From the NCBI RefSeq assembly GCF_000755145.1, contig NZ_CP009228.1, positions 553,826-617,825 of the forward strand: a stretch of 64,000 nt of DNA. Reading direction: 5' to 3'. The stretch is from Treponema putidum. GTDB taxonomy: Bacteria; Spirochaetota; Spirochaetia; Treponematales; Treponemataceae. Below are positions 9,520 to 16,522 of the stretch, in pieces. Position 1 is the first letter of the stretch. Each line of letters opens with the position of its first letter. Below the pieces are notes generated by a model, which saw only the letters and a list, made by a program, of their open reading frames with translations, had not been told where the DNA came from and searched no databases. Both the position numbers and the translations under genes were made by a program.

Positions 9520-10656
9520 TTAGGGTAAATCTTTTAAAGGGATAAGGTTAGGATTTTCATTTTCGCCTTCCAGTGCCGAAATTTCCTGCAAAAGTTTTTT
9601 TGAATTTGATGACAATTTTGAAGGAATTTGCACTTGAATTTGAATGTATAAGTCTCCCTTTCGGCCTATCCCTGTAGGAACGCCTTCACCTCGAATCCTT
9701 AACAGTTTTCCATTCTGTGTCCCGGCCGGGATTTTAAGTTTTAAGGTTTTATCGTCGAGAGATTTGATGTTTATTTCTCCTCCTAAAGCCGCTTGAGTCA
9801 TTGAGATGGGAACAGCACAGTAGAGGTCTATTCCGTTCCGTTCAAAATAAGGATGAGCTTGAACAAAGATAAAGACAAAGAGATCTCCATAGTCTCCTCC
9901 GGCTTGGCCTGCATTTCCTTGACTGGGAATAGTAATCCGTTTTCCGTTTTCTACACCGGCGGGAATGGTAACTATTATGCGCTGCTTTTTGCGTTCCAGG
10001 CCGCTTCCTCCGCATTTTTTACACGGCTTTTCGATTATGGAGCCTTCGCCGCCGCAGGTAGGACATGGTCTCGATATAGAAAAGAAACCTGTACTTTGAC
10101 GCACTTGTCCGGTACCCTTACAGTCGGGGCACATTTTTTTTGAACTTCCGCTTTCGCTTCCGGTTCCGTGACATTCGGAACATTTTTCATTACGGGTATA
10201 GCTTAACTCGGCCTTTTTACCATAAACGGCATCAACAAAAGATATTTGAAGATCATAACGAAGGTTGGAACCGCGGATCGGCCCTGCATGACGGCCTGAA
10301 AAACCTGATGAATGAGCAAAGCCTCCTCCAAAAAGATTTTCAAAAATATCCGAAAAATTACCTCCGAAGATATCTTCAAAGCCTTGGAAGGCCGAAGGAT
10401 CAAAGCCTCCCCCTCCGGACATTCCATCTACACCGGCATGTCCGTACTGGTCATACATGCTGCGTTTTTTTTCGTCGATAAGAATTTCATAAGCTTCCGT
10501 AGCTTCTTTAAACTTTTCTTCAGCAACCTTGTCCCCTTGGTTTTTATCGGGATGATATTTGATTGCTAATTTTCGATATGCTTTTTTTATGTCATCGTTT
10601 GAGGCTTTTTTATCTACGCCCAAAACCTCATAATAATCTCTTTTAGATGCCGGCAC
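9520..10656 (-). CDS. dnaJ: Chaperone protein DnaJ
   Basis: Hsp40 co-chaperone that stimulates DnaK ATPase and delivers unfolded proteins, 378 aa from the start chosen here. It has the J domain with HPD ([10 protein letters not shown]), a Gly/Phe-rich linker, four CxxCxGxG-type zinc-finger repeats ([32 protein letters not shown]) and the C-terminal substrate domain. I use the GTG at 10656 ([13 protein letters not shown]), which has a GGGAG ribosome site. The in-frame ATG at 10692 lies inside a strong hairpin and would add 12 unusual residues. Confidence 0.95.
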   Translation of the reverse strand: MPASKRDYYEVLGVDKKASNDDIKKAYRKLAIKYHPDKNQGDKVAEEKFKEATEAYEILIDEKKRSMYDQYGHAGVDGMSGGGGFDPSAFQGFEDIFGGNFSDIFENLFGGGFAHSSGFSGRHAGPIRGSNLRYDLQISFVDAVYGKKAELSYTRNEKCSECHGTGSESGSSKKMCPDCKGTGQVRQSTGFFSISRPCPTCGGEGSIIEKPCKKCGGSGLERKKQRIIVTIPAGVENGKRITIPSQGNAGQAGGDYGDLFVFIFVQAHPYFERNGIDLYCAVPISMTQAALGGEINIKSLDDKTLKLKIPAGTQNGKLLRIRGEGVPTGIGRKGDLYIQIQVQIPSKLSSNSKKLLQEISALEGENENPNLIPLKDLP

Positions 10657-10683
10657 TAAAAACTCCCAATATAAAAATGGCGA

Positions 10684-10724
10684 GTTTTTCATAAGCCTTT
10701 ACAGAAAAACGGCTTATGAAAAAC
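10684..10724 (-). other. 14-bp perfect hairpin between dnaK and dnaJ
   Basis: GTTTTTCATAAGCC (10684-10697) and its exact complement GGCTTATGAAAAAC (10711-10724) flank a 13-nt loop in the dnaK-dnaJ spacer. There is no long T-tract right after it on the minus strand, so it may be an mRNA processing or attenuation structure that lowers DnaJ relative to DnaK rather than a full terminator. Confidence 0.75.
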
Positions 10725-10751
10725 ATCGCAAATAAGATTAAGTCTTAAAAT

Positions 10752-12695
10752 TTATTTATCATTATCATCATTTACGACTTCATAGTCAACATCATCGGCT
10801 GTTCCGGTTTTATGACCTGAAGTACCGTAATTGGTTCCTCCCTGCTGGGCTCCTTGAAAACTGCCGGCGTTAGGATCGGCACCAGCTTGAGCTCCCTGCT
10901 GCTTGTACATTTCTTCTGCAATTTTATAAGCGGCTTGTTGGAGACTTTCGGTCTTTGCCTTGATGTCCGCAGTATTATCTGAATTAAGGGACTGTCTCAA
11001 GTCCGCTATTGCAGCTTCAATTTTTTGCTTATCGGCAGCTCCTATTTTGTCTCCCATTTCTTTGAGGGTCTTTTCGGTTTGATAAATAAGAGAGTCGGCA
11101 TTATTTTTTACTTCAACCTTTTCTCTTTCCAGTTTATCATTTTCTGCATTGGCTTCAGCTTCTTTTACCATTCTGTCGATTTCGCTCTCGCTTAAGCCGC
11201 TTGAGCTTTCGATGCGGATGTGCTGTTCTTTTCCGGTTCCGAGGTCTTTTGCCGAAACGTGCACAATACCGTTTGCGTCAATATCAAACGTAACTTCAAT
11301 CTGCGGAACTCCGCGCGGTGCCGGAGGAATGCCTACGAGGTCAAAATTGCCGAGGGTTCTGTTTTGGCTGGCCATACCCCGTTCTCCCTGCAATACATGG
11401 ATAGAAACGGCAGTTTGTCCGTCAGCGGCTGTAGAGAATACCTGACTCTTTCTTGTCGGGATCGTAGTATTTCGGTTGATAAGAGGTGTAAATACGCCTC
11501 CCATAGTTTCAATACCTAAAGAAAGAGGAGTAACGTCCAAGAGAAGAACGTCCTTAACATCTCCGCCCAAAATACCGCCCTGAATAGCGGCACCCATTGC
11601 TACGGCTTCATCGGGGTTTACGCTCTTAGAGCCTTCTTTTCCGAAAATTTCCTTTATAATCTGCAAAATTTTAGGCATTCGAGTTGAACCGCCGACCAAA
11701 AGAATTTCATCGATTTTATCGGGGGTGATACCCGCATCTTTTAAGGCCTTTCTGCAAGGCTCCTTTGTTCTTTCAAATAGGTCTTCAGTCATTTGCTCAA
11801 ACTTAGCCCTGGATAAGCTCTTTTGTAAGTGCTTAGGTCCGTTTGCATCGGCTGTAATAAAAGGAAGATTTATATCTGTGTTTGCAACCGAAGAAAGCTC
11901 AATCTTTGCCTTTTCAGCGGCTTCACGCAAGCGCTGTAAGGCCATTCTGTCTTTAGACAGGTCAATTCCGGTATCTTTTTTAAACTCATCAACCAGCCAG
12001 TTTACTATTCTGTTATCAAAGTCGTCACCGCCAAGGTGAGTATCTCCGTTTGTTGATTTTACTTCAAAAACTCCGTCACCCAATTCTAGGATAGAAATAT
12101 CGAAGGTTCCTCCTCCAAGGTCATATACGGCGATTGTTTTTTCTTTTTTAGAATCCTTGTTAAAACCGAAGGCCAAGGAAGCGGCTGTCGGCTCGTTTAT
12201 GATTCGCTTTACTTCCAAGCCGGCAATCTTTCCGGCATCCTTTGTTGCCTGTCTTTGAGCATCATTAAAATAAGCCGGAACGGTTATAACGGCTTCGGTT
12301 ACACTTTCGCCCAGATAGTCCTCGGCTGTTTTTTTCATTTTTTGTAGAATAAAGGCGGAAATTTCCTGTGTGGAATAAAGTTTTCCGTCAATGTCGATTC
12401 TTACATCTTCCCCCTGAGGTACGATTTTGTAAGGAACACGCTTTAACTCGTCTGTAAGCTCGCTGTATCGGTGACCGATAAAGCGCTTTACCGAATAAAC
12501 GGTTCTTTCAGGGTTGGTAATCATTTGGTTTTTTGCAGGCTGGCCTACAACCCTTTCATCTTTTGAGGTAAAGCCTACAATGGACGGAGTCGTTCTTCCG
12601 CCTTCAGAGTTCGGTATAACGACGGGCTCGCCGCCTTCCATTACCGATACACAAGAGTTTGTTGTTCCTAAGTCAATTCCAATAATTTTTCCCAT
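10752..12695 (-). CDS. dnaK: Chaperone protein DnaK (Hsp70)
   Basis: Cytoplasmic Hsp70, 647 aa. The nucleotide-binding domain has the phosphate loop [20 protein letters not shown] and [10 protein letters not shown]. The linker [13 protein letters not shown] leads into the substrate-binding domain and a helical lid. The tail is Gln/Gly-rich and ends in an acidic [14 protein letters not shown] stretch. ATG 12695 ([10 protein letters not shown]) is preferred because the CTCCT complement at 12705-12709 gives proper ribosome-site spacing; a TTG two codons earlier is too close. It lies between grpE and dnaJ in one operon. No CIRCE operator was seen. Confidence 0.97.
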   Translation of the reverse strand: MGKIIGIDLGTTNSCVSVMEGGEPVVIPNSEGGRTTPSIVGFTSKDERVVGQPAKNQMITNPERTVYSVKRFIGHRYSELTDELKRVPYKIVPQGEDVRIDIDGKLYSTQEISAFILQKMKKTAEDYLGESVTEAVITVPAYFNDAQRQATKDAGKIAGLEVKRIINEPTAASLAFGFNKDSKKEKTIAVYDLGGGTFDISILELGDGVFEVKSTNGDTHLGGDDFDNRIVNWLVDEFKKDTGIDLSKDRMALQRLREAAEKAKIELSSVANTDINLPFITADANGPKHLQKSLSRAKFEQMTEDLFERTKEPCRKALKDAGITPDKIDEILLVGGSTRMPKILQIIKEIFGKEGSKSVNPDEAVAMGAAIQGGILGGDVKDVLLLDVTPLSLGIETMGGVFTPLINRNTTIPTRKSQVFSTAADGQTAVSIHVLQGERGMASQNRTLGNFDLVGIPPAPRGVPQIEVTFDIDANGIVHVSAKDLGTGKEQHIRIESSSGLSESEIDRMVKEAEANAENDKLEREKVEVKNNADSLIYQTEKTLKEMGDKIGAADKQKIEAAIADLRQSLNSDNTADIKAKTESLQQAAYKIAEEMYKQQGAQAGADPNAGSFQGAQQGGTNYGTSGHKTGTADDVDYEVVNDDNDK

Positions 12696-12714
12696 TTTCA
12701 ATATCTCCTATAAG

Positions 12715-13461
12715 CTAATTTTCGTTTTTTTTATCGGCGGCTTCGCTTTCTTCCGCCTTTTTTTCATCCTGCTTTTCGGCAGGCATTAGTACCATTACCT
12801 TGGAGTGACGAATCACTCTTTCTTTTAGTTTGTAGCCTTTTTGAAGCTCTTCTCCTACAACAGCCTCTTTTACATCCGGAGACTGAATCATTGAAACGGC
12901 TTCGTGAAGGTTGGGGTCGAAGGCTTCTCCCTTTGCGGGATAATAGCTAAGCCCGTACTTTGAGCTCAGCATAGAAACCATTTGATTTTTTATCATTACA
13001 ACGCCTTCAACAAAGGCATTGTTTGAGGCCTCTCCGCCTTGAGTTTTGCCGGCATCAATAGCCCTGTCAAAATCATCGAGCACCTGTACGAGATCCAAAA
13101 GCAGATTGCTGTTTGCGTAGTCTATAGCTTCCTGCTTTTCCCTAATCATACGCTTGCGGTAGTTTTCAAAATCCGCAGCCTTGCGCAAATACTGATCCTG
13201 CCAGTCCCTGCATTTAGCTTCCAGTTCTTCAATTTTTTTTGTACATTCCAAAGCGGCATCATCTTTTTCTTTGTTTTTGTTATCAGTAGAATTGTTATGC
13301 TCTGCTTTGTCTTCTTGCGGGGTTTCTTTTGGCGCTTCGCAACCGCATCCGGCTCCTTGTTCATCTTTCACCGCAGACTCATCTTTCGGCTGAAGGTCCT
13401 TTTCAAGTTCCTCCTTAGCAGCCTCTTTTTTGTCGGCATGTTTTTCATGATTCTTCTTCAT
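12715..13461 (-). CDS. grpE: Nucleotide exchange factor GrpE
   Basis: DnaK nucleotide exchange factor, 248 aa. An unusually long, charged low-complexity N-terminus (about residues 1-75, with a CGC motif) precedes the coiled-coil dimerisation helix (EELEAKCRDWQDQYLRKAAD). The beta-domain follows, with the signature FDPNLHEAVS and the C-terminal GYKLKERVIRHSKVMV. It is the first gene of grpE-dnaK-dnaJ, and the dnaK start is about 20 bp downstream. Confidence 0.95.
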   Translation of the reverse strand: MKKNHEKHADKKEAAKEELEKDLQPKDESAVKDEQGAGCGCEAPKETPQEDKAEHNNSTDNKNKEKDDAALECTKKIEELEAKCRDWQDQYLRKAADFENYRKRMIREKQEAIDYANSNLLLDLVQVLDDFDRAIDAGKTQGGEASNNAFVEGVVMIKNQMVSMLSSKYGLSYYPAKGEAFDPNLHEAVSMIQSPDVKEAVVGEELQKGYKLKERVIRHSKVMVLMPAEKQDEKKAEESEAADKKNEN

Positions 13462-13492
13462 TTGAACTCCAACTATAACTTTATCTTATAAG

Positions 13493-13521
13493 AAGATACT
13501 AATATAAAAAAAAAGGGTCAA
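13493..13521 (-). promoter_or_regulatory. Putative promoter of the grpE-dnaK-dnaJ operon
   Basis: On the minus strand TTGACC (complement of 13516-13521) is followed after 17 bp by TATCTT (complement of 13493-13498). The site is about 30 bp upstream of the grpE ATG. The -10 match is only partial. Confidence 0.4.
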
Positions 13522-13583
13522 GAGTTTTTGAAAAATCGTGATAGAAAATTTACAAAATATTGCGGTATTGGAGGTTACCATAT

Positions 13584-13622
13584 ATAAAAAACGCCGGTTA
13601 TTCCCGCATAAGAATAACCGGC
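13584..13622 (-). terminator. Rho-independent terminator downstream of the DGR template repeat
   Basis: GCCGGTTATTC (13593-13603) pairs perfectly with GAATAACCGGC (13612-13622) across an 8-nt loop. On the minus strand the stem is followed by GTTTTTTATATA. This ends the minus-strand transcript that contains the template repeat, and insulates the heat-shock operon. Confidence 0.85.
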
Positions 13623-13660
13623 ATTAAAAAGTTTAAGGATGTACATTTTTAAGAGGCTCA

Positions 13661-13802
13661 AGGGCAGACAAGCCAGGCGGAAGCCAAGATTGTTGTTCCT
13701 GTTGTCAGGACTGTTGTTGTTCCGTTTGCCTACAGTGCAGTTGTTCGCGTTGTTGTTCCAGCTGCCGCCGCGTTTAACACGGTTAGTACCCGACGCACCA
13801 CC
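13661..13802 (-). ncRNA. Diversity-generating retroelement template repeat (TR)
   Basis: 142-bp non-coding repeat aligned without gaps to the 3' ends of the lipoprotein genes at 13986-15098 and 16523-17644. On the minus strand it has 39 adenines in its first 134 positions, mostly as AAC codons at the sites that vary in the targets. The VR at 13988-14129 differs at 17 positions and the VR at 16525-16666 at 20 within the core. Every one of these 37 differences is at a TR adenine, and none of the 95 other core positions changes. The only non-adenine changes are three in the last 8 bp of the second VR, beyond the diversified part. This adenine-only pattern is diagnostic of DGR mutagenic reverse transcription. 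The TR has its own promoter and terminator. Confidence 0.93.
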
Positions 13803-13831
13803 TTATAAAGTCCATACCGTTTTTTACTCAA
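13802..13831 (-). promoter_or_regulatory. Putative promoter of the template-repeat RNA
   Basis: Minus-strand TTGAGT (complement of 13826-13831), 18-bp spacer, TATAAG (complement of 13802-13807). Predicted initiation at about 13795 falls at the 5' edge of the template repeat. Together with the terminator at 13584-13622 this would give an RNA of roughly 200 nt. A 6-bp hairpin (AGCCGC/GCGGCT) lies just upstream at 13841-13856. Confidence 0.5.
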
Positions 13832-13899
13832 AAATTTTCGAGCCGCTAAAGCGGCTGACACAGTGCAGTTTTATTTTCAAAAATACACTGCACCACAAA

Positions 13900-13981
13900 A
13901 CACATTTTGCCTATTCGGTTTCACTGCTTCGGGCGGCTTACGCTGCGCCCTCAGCTGCTCAACCTCTCCGGCAAAATGTGT
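13900..13981 (-). repeat. Nested inverted repeat immediately downstream of VR1
   Basis: Outer arms ACACATTTTGCC (13900-13911) and GGCAAAATGTGT (13970-13981) are a perfect 12-bp inverted repeat. Inside is a 20-mer, GGGCGGCTTACGCTGCGCCC (13931-13950), that forms a GGGCG/CGCCC stem. The same 20-mer occurs in the equivalent place after VR2 with unrelated outer arms. The right arm starts 5 bp after the VR1 stop codon. Hairpins next to VRs are known to help DGR target-site recognition; this could be that element, a transcription terminator, or both. Confidence 0.75.
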
Positions 13982-13985
13982 GAAC

Positions 13986-15098
13986 TTAGGGCAGACAAGC
14001 CAGGCGGAAGCCAAGATTGTCGTCCCCGTTGCCAGGACTGTAGTAGTCCCGCCTGCCTACAGTGCAGAAGCTCGCGCTGAGGCTCCAGCTGCCGCCGCGT
14101 TTAACACGGTCAGTACCCGACGCACCACCCTGAGGATCGGTAACAATACCGCCTTGCATATAAGCAGCATCGTTTGATGCAGGGTCATCCTTATACCAAT
14201 CAAAACACCATTCCCAGACATTACCGCTCATATCGTGTAAGCCAAGTGCATTCGCTCTCTTTTTTCCTACAGGATGAGTTTTTCCTCCTGAATTACCACT
14301 ATACCACGCAACCTCTCCTGTTTCCGCAGCATCATTCCAGTCAGCTTTCGCTCCGCTTGCACTGTTTAATTTGATAAGGTATACATCGCCGTATTGTGCC
14401 GCATTTGTTTTATCGCTTCCCTGCCAACGGGCTGCATATTCCCACTCAGCTTCAGTAGGAAGTCTAAAGCCTTTTTTACTCATATCGGCATAAGCGGCAT
14501 CGCAAGAAGCTGTATCAGTCGCATTTTTTAATACCGCAATATCGATTTTGCTTTTGCGGTATACGCATTCTCCCTCGCCCATCGTCTTTGCTGTATACGC
14601 ATTACACCACACAATGCAGTCCCGCCAGCTTATAGTCGTTACAGGCTCTTTTTTTCCTGCTTCTGTGGGAGCGGCTCCTTCGGTTCCGTTATTGCCTTCT
14701 TTTCCCTTATTAGCAAAGGTGTAGCCATTACTTTCTGCCCATGTCAGTACCTCGTGCCATAACTCGTACGTTACCTCTGTTTTGCCCAGCTTGTAGGGGC
14801 TTAATTTCACCTTCCGGTCTTTAATAAATACGCCTTTCCTCCAAGCTTGATTTCCGGGTAAGGTGTAGTTAGGGTCAACGCCTGCAATGGTTGCCTCGGG
14901 AATTGCTACAAACTCGTATACAATTTCAGGGGGTGCAGGCGGCGTGGCACTGCCCGAACCGCTTCCGCCCGCATTATTCGGGCAGCCTGTAAAGACCAGT
15001 GCCAATATTGCGGCTAAGATGAGCGCCGCGGCTCTTTTCAGTGCACAGAGCCTGCCGCTTGAAGCGGCTGAGCTCTTGTTCAAATTTAATTTTATCAT
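13986..15098 (-). CDS. DGR variable lipoprotein, FGE-sulfatase/C-type-lectin fold (VR1)
   Basis: Predicted outer-surface lipoprotein, 370 aa. The signal peptide ends in the lipobox FTGC near residue 39, followed by a Gly/Ser/Pro linker. The formylglycine-generating-enzyme domain follows, with FRLPTEAEWEYAAR, GNVWEWCFDWY and RVKRGGSW. The last 47 codons (13988-14129) are the variable repeat, ending NLGFRLACLP. Residues at variable sites (GSWSLSASFCT, RRDYYSP) form the ligand face in the related T. denticola protein TvpA. The start ATG overlaps the stop of a 33-codon upstream ORF (ATGA). The paralogue at 16523-17644 shares most of the backbone. The ligand is unknown. Confidence 0.9.
   Translation of the reverse strand: MIKLNLNKSSAASSGRLCALKRAAALILAAILALVFTGCPNNAGGSGSGSATPPAPPEIVYEFVAIPEATIAGVDPNYTLPGNQAWRKGVFIKDRKVKLSPYKLGKTEVTYELWHEVLTWAESNGYTFANKGKEGNNGTEGAAPTEAGKKEPVTTISWRDCIVWCNAYTAKTMGEGECVYRKSKIDIAVLKNATDTASCDAAYADMSKKGFRLPTEAEWEYAARWQGSDKTNAAQYGDVYLIKLNSASGAKADWNDAAETGEVAWYSGNSGGKTHPVGKKRANALGLHDMSGNVWEWCFDWYKDDPASNDAAYMQGGIVTDPQGGASGTDRVKRGGSWSLSASFCTVGRRDYYSPGNGDDNLGFRLACLP
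13988..14129 (-). repeat. Variable repeat VR1 of the DGR
   Basis: Gap-free counterpart of the template repeat. 17 of the 39 template adenines are replaced (to G, T or C), and all non-adenine positions are identical, including the GC-rich 3' end that would serve as the mutagenic-homing initiation site. The changes cluster in AAC codons, which can never become stop codons by adenine mutation. Confidence 0.93.
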
Positions 15099-15196
15099 AT
15101 ATTTTCTCCTAAAAAATGATATGCTGTTTCAAGTCCGTCAGAACTGATATCGACCATACCCTTCAAATTATCATCATAACTAAATGATCTAGTCAT
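15095..15196 (-). CDS. Small ORF (33 aa) translationally coupled to the VR1 lipoprotein
   Basis: Begins MTRSFSYDDNLKGMV and ends HFLGENI. It has a strong ribosome site (GGAAGGAG) 6-7 bases before its ATG, and its stop TGA overlaps the ATG of the lipoprotein gene (ATGATAAAA), which has no good ribosome site of its own. It is therefore likely to be translated, either as a coupling leader or as the remnant of a larger gene. I recognise no family. Confidence 0.5.
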   Translation of the reverse strand: MTRSFSYDDNLKGMVDISSDGLETAYHFLGENI

Positions 15197-15266
15197 TTTT
15201 TCTCCTTCCGCATTATGCGAAGTGTACACGGAGGTACAACTGCTCAACAGCCTTCCCGCTGCCGGC

Positions 15267-15343
15267 GCATTTTTTCGTCCCATAGGCTGCTTGCGGGCGG
15301 CTTACGCTGCGCCCGCTTCACCGCCTTGCGTACGAAAAAATGC
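15267..15343 (-). repeat. Nested inverted repeat downstream of VR2
   Basis: Outer arms GCATTTTTTCGT (15267-15278) and ACGAAAAAATGC (15332-15343) are a perfect 12-bp inverted repeat. The inner GCGGGCG (15293-15299) and CGCCCGC (15310-15316) form a 7-bp stem around a 10-nt loop. The inner 20-mer (15295-15314) is identical to that after VR1 while the outer arms differ, so base pairing rather than sequence of the outer stem is kept. Confidence 0.75.
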
Positions 15344-15353
15344 TGTGTAAACT

Positions 15354-16340
15354 CTAGGGACGCGAGACCAGCCGCAAGCCAAGATTGTGGAAGCGGTCGC
15401 CGGGGTCGTCGTCGCGCCGATACGCACGAGCAGCGTAACCCGCACCATCGTTCCAGCCGCCGCCGCGCCCAACACGGTAAGTACCCGACGCACCACCCGC
15501 CGGATCTTGACCGCCTGTAGGCGTACTGTCACTATACCGGTCCCAGCACCATTCCCATACGTTCCCGCTCATGTCGTATAACCCGTAGCCGTTCGCCGAT
15601 TTCAGCTTTACTTGGTGTGTTTTGCCGTTCGCATCGCCTCCGTCATCATTTTTGTACCACGCATAGTTTTTCAGCTCGCTTTTGGTATCCGTTCCCGCCC
15701 ATTTGTCGTTTGTGCCGCCCTGTGCCGCCCATTCCCATTCAGCCTCCGTCGGTAAGCGAAACCCGTTTTTATTCCGGTCGCATACGGCATTATTCCAGTT
15801 TGTATTATTCGATGTCGGTATATTGCTAAAGTTCAGTGTATCGAAGTCTACGCCGGTAACCGTGTAACACGGATCAAGATTGCACGCCTTACTCAGCTTA
15901 TTGCAAAATGCTATACACTGATACCAATTTACCTTCTCTACCGGACGCTTTTCCTGCACTTCGCCGCTTTCAGGCGGGTTGGAACTTCCCTGAAAAATAC
16001 TCGGATTAGTGCTCATCACCGCTTGCCACAGCTCCTGCGTTACTTCGGTTTCACCTATCAAGTACGCGGTAAGGCTTACCGTGTGCGGTGCATTGTTGCT
16101 CACGTCGCTGTACCCTACGGTTCCGTTCGTTACGGCGGCGATGCCTTTCATTGTAAATTGTACGCCGCTTACCGTGTAGGTTTTGTCGGCAGGGGGCGTG
16201 CCGCCTGTACTACCGGCTCCTCCACTTGAGCCCGAACCGCCGGCACTGTTGGGGCAGCCGGTACACAGCAGTACCGCTGCCAATATTGCGGCTGTGATGA
16301 GCGCCGCGGCTCCTCTTTTCTTGTTGTTGATTGTTTTCAT
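15354..16340 (-). CDS. DGR-type variable lipoprotein, FGE-sulfatase fold (VR2, different template lineage)
   Basis: Predicted surface lipoprotein, 328 aa. The signal peptide has lipobox LCTGC and a Gly/Ser-rich linker. The FGE-type domain has FRLPTEAEWEWAAQ, GNVWEWCWDRY and RVGRGGGW, ending NLGLRLVSRP. The last 47 codons (15354-15497) align with the template repeat, but many differences are at non-adenine positions, and the TGCACTGTAGGC block is replaced. It must have been diversified from another template, or be decaying. The start ATG has an AAGGAG site. It sits between the other two variable lipoprotein genes. Confidence 0.87.
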   Translation of the reverse strand: MKTINNKKRGAAALITAAILAAVLLCTGCPNSAGGSGSSGGAGSTGGTPPADKTYTVSGVQFTMKGIAAVTNGTVGYSDVSNNAPHTVSLTAYLIGETEVTQELWQAVMSTNPSIFQGSSNPPESGEVQEKRPVEKVNWYQCIAFCNKLSKACNLDPCYTVTGVDFDTLNFSNIPTSNNTNWNNAVCDRNKNGFRLPTEAEWEWAAQGGTNDKWAGTDTKSELKNYAWYKNDDGGDANGKTHQVKLKSANGYGLYDMSGNVWEWCWDRYSDSTPTGGQDPAGGASGTYRVGRGGGWNDGAGYAARAYRRDDDPGDRFHNLGLRLVSRP

Positions 16341-16404
16341 CTTGAAAATCTCCTTAATTAAAGTTTTATCAATTTGTAATTATATAGTTCGGCTACACCG
16401 CTTT

Positions 16405-16498
16405 ACCGCCATGGACGGCGGTGGTTCCAGCATTACGATGTTTTGCCGTGAGGCAAAACTCGAAACTCAAAATCGGACACGGATGTCCGATTTTGAGT
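16405..16498 (-). repeat. Three consecutive hairpins downstream of VR3
   Basis: Perfect hairpins occur at 16465-16498 (15-bp stem ACTCAAAATCGGACA, 4-nt loop), 16440-16459 (8-bp stem GTTTTGCC, 4-nt loop) and 16405-16422 (6-bp stem ACCGCC, 6-nt loop). They start about 25 bp past the VR3 stop codon. An 8-bp stem with a 4-nt loop after the VR is the geometry known for target recognition in the Bordetella phage DGR. The template repeat has no such hairpins. Confidence 0.8.
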
Positions 16499-16522
16499 AC
16501 CTCTCCGGCAAAATGTGTAAAC

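Noticed and set aside
10657..10692. Longer DnaJ start at ATG 10692
   Set aside because: It is within a perfect hairpin, has a weak ribosome site and adds residues not found in DnaJ; GTG 10656 has a GGGAG site.
13462..13592. CIRCE or other HrcA operator upstream of grpE
   Set aside because: The TTAGCACTC-N9-GAGTGCTAA inverted repeat is not present.
13661..13802. TR as a decayed 3' fragment of a lipoprotein gene
   Set aside because: A decayed copy would differ at all bases. Core differences are limited to adenines of this copy, and it has its own promoter and terminator.
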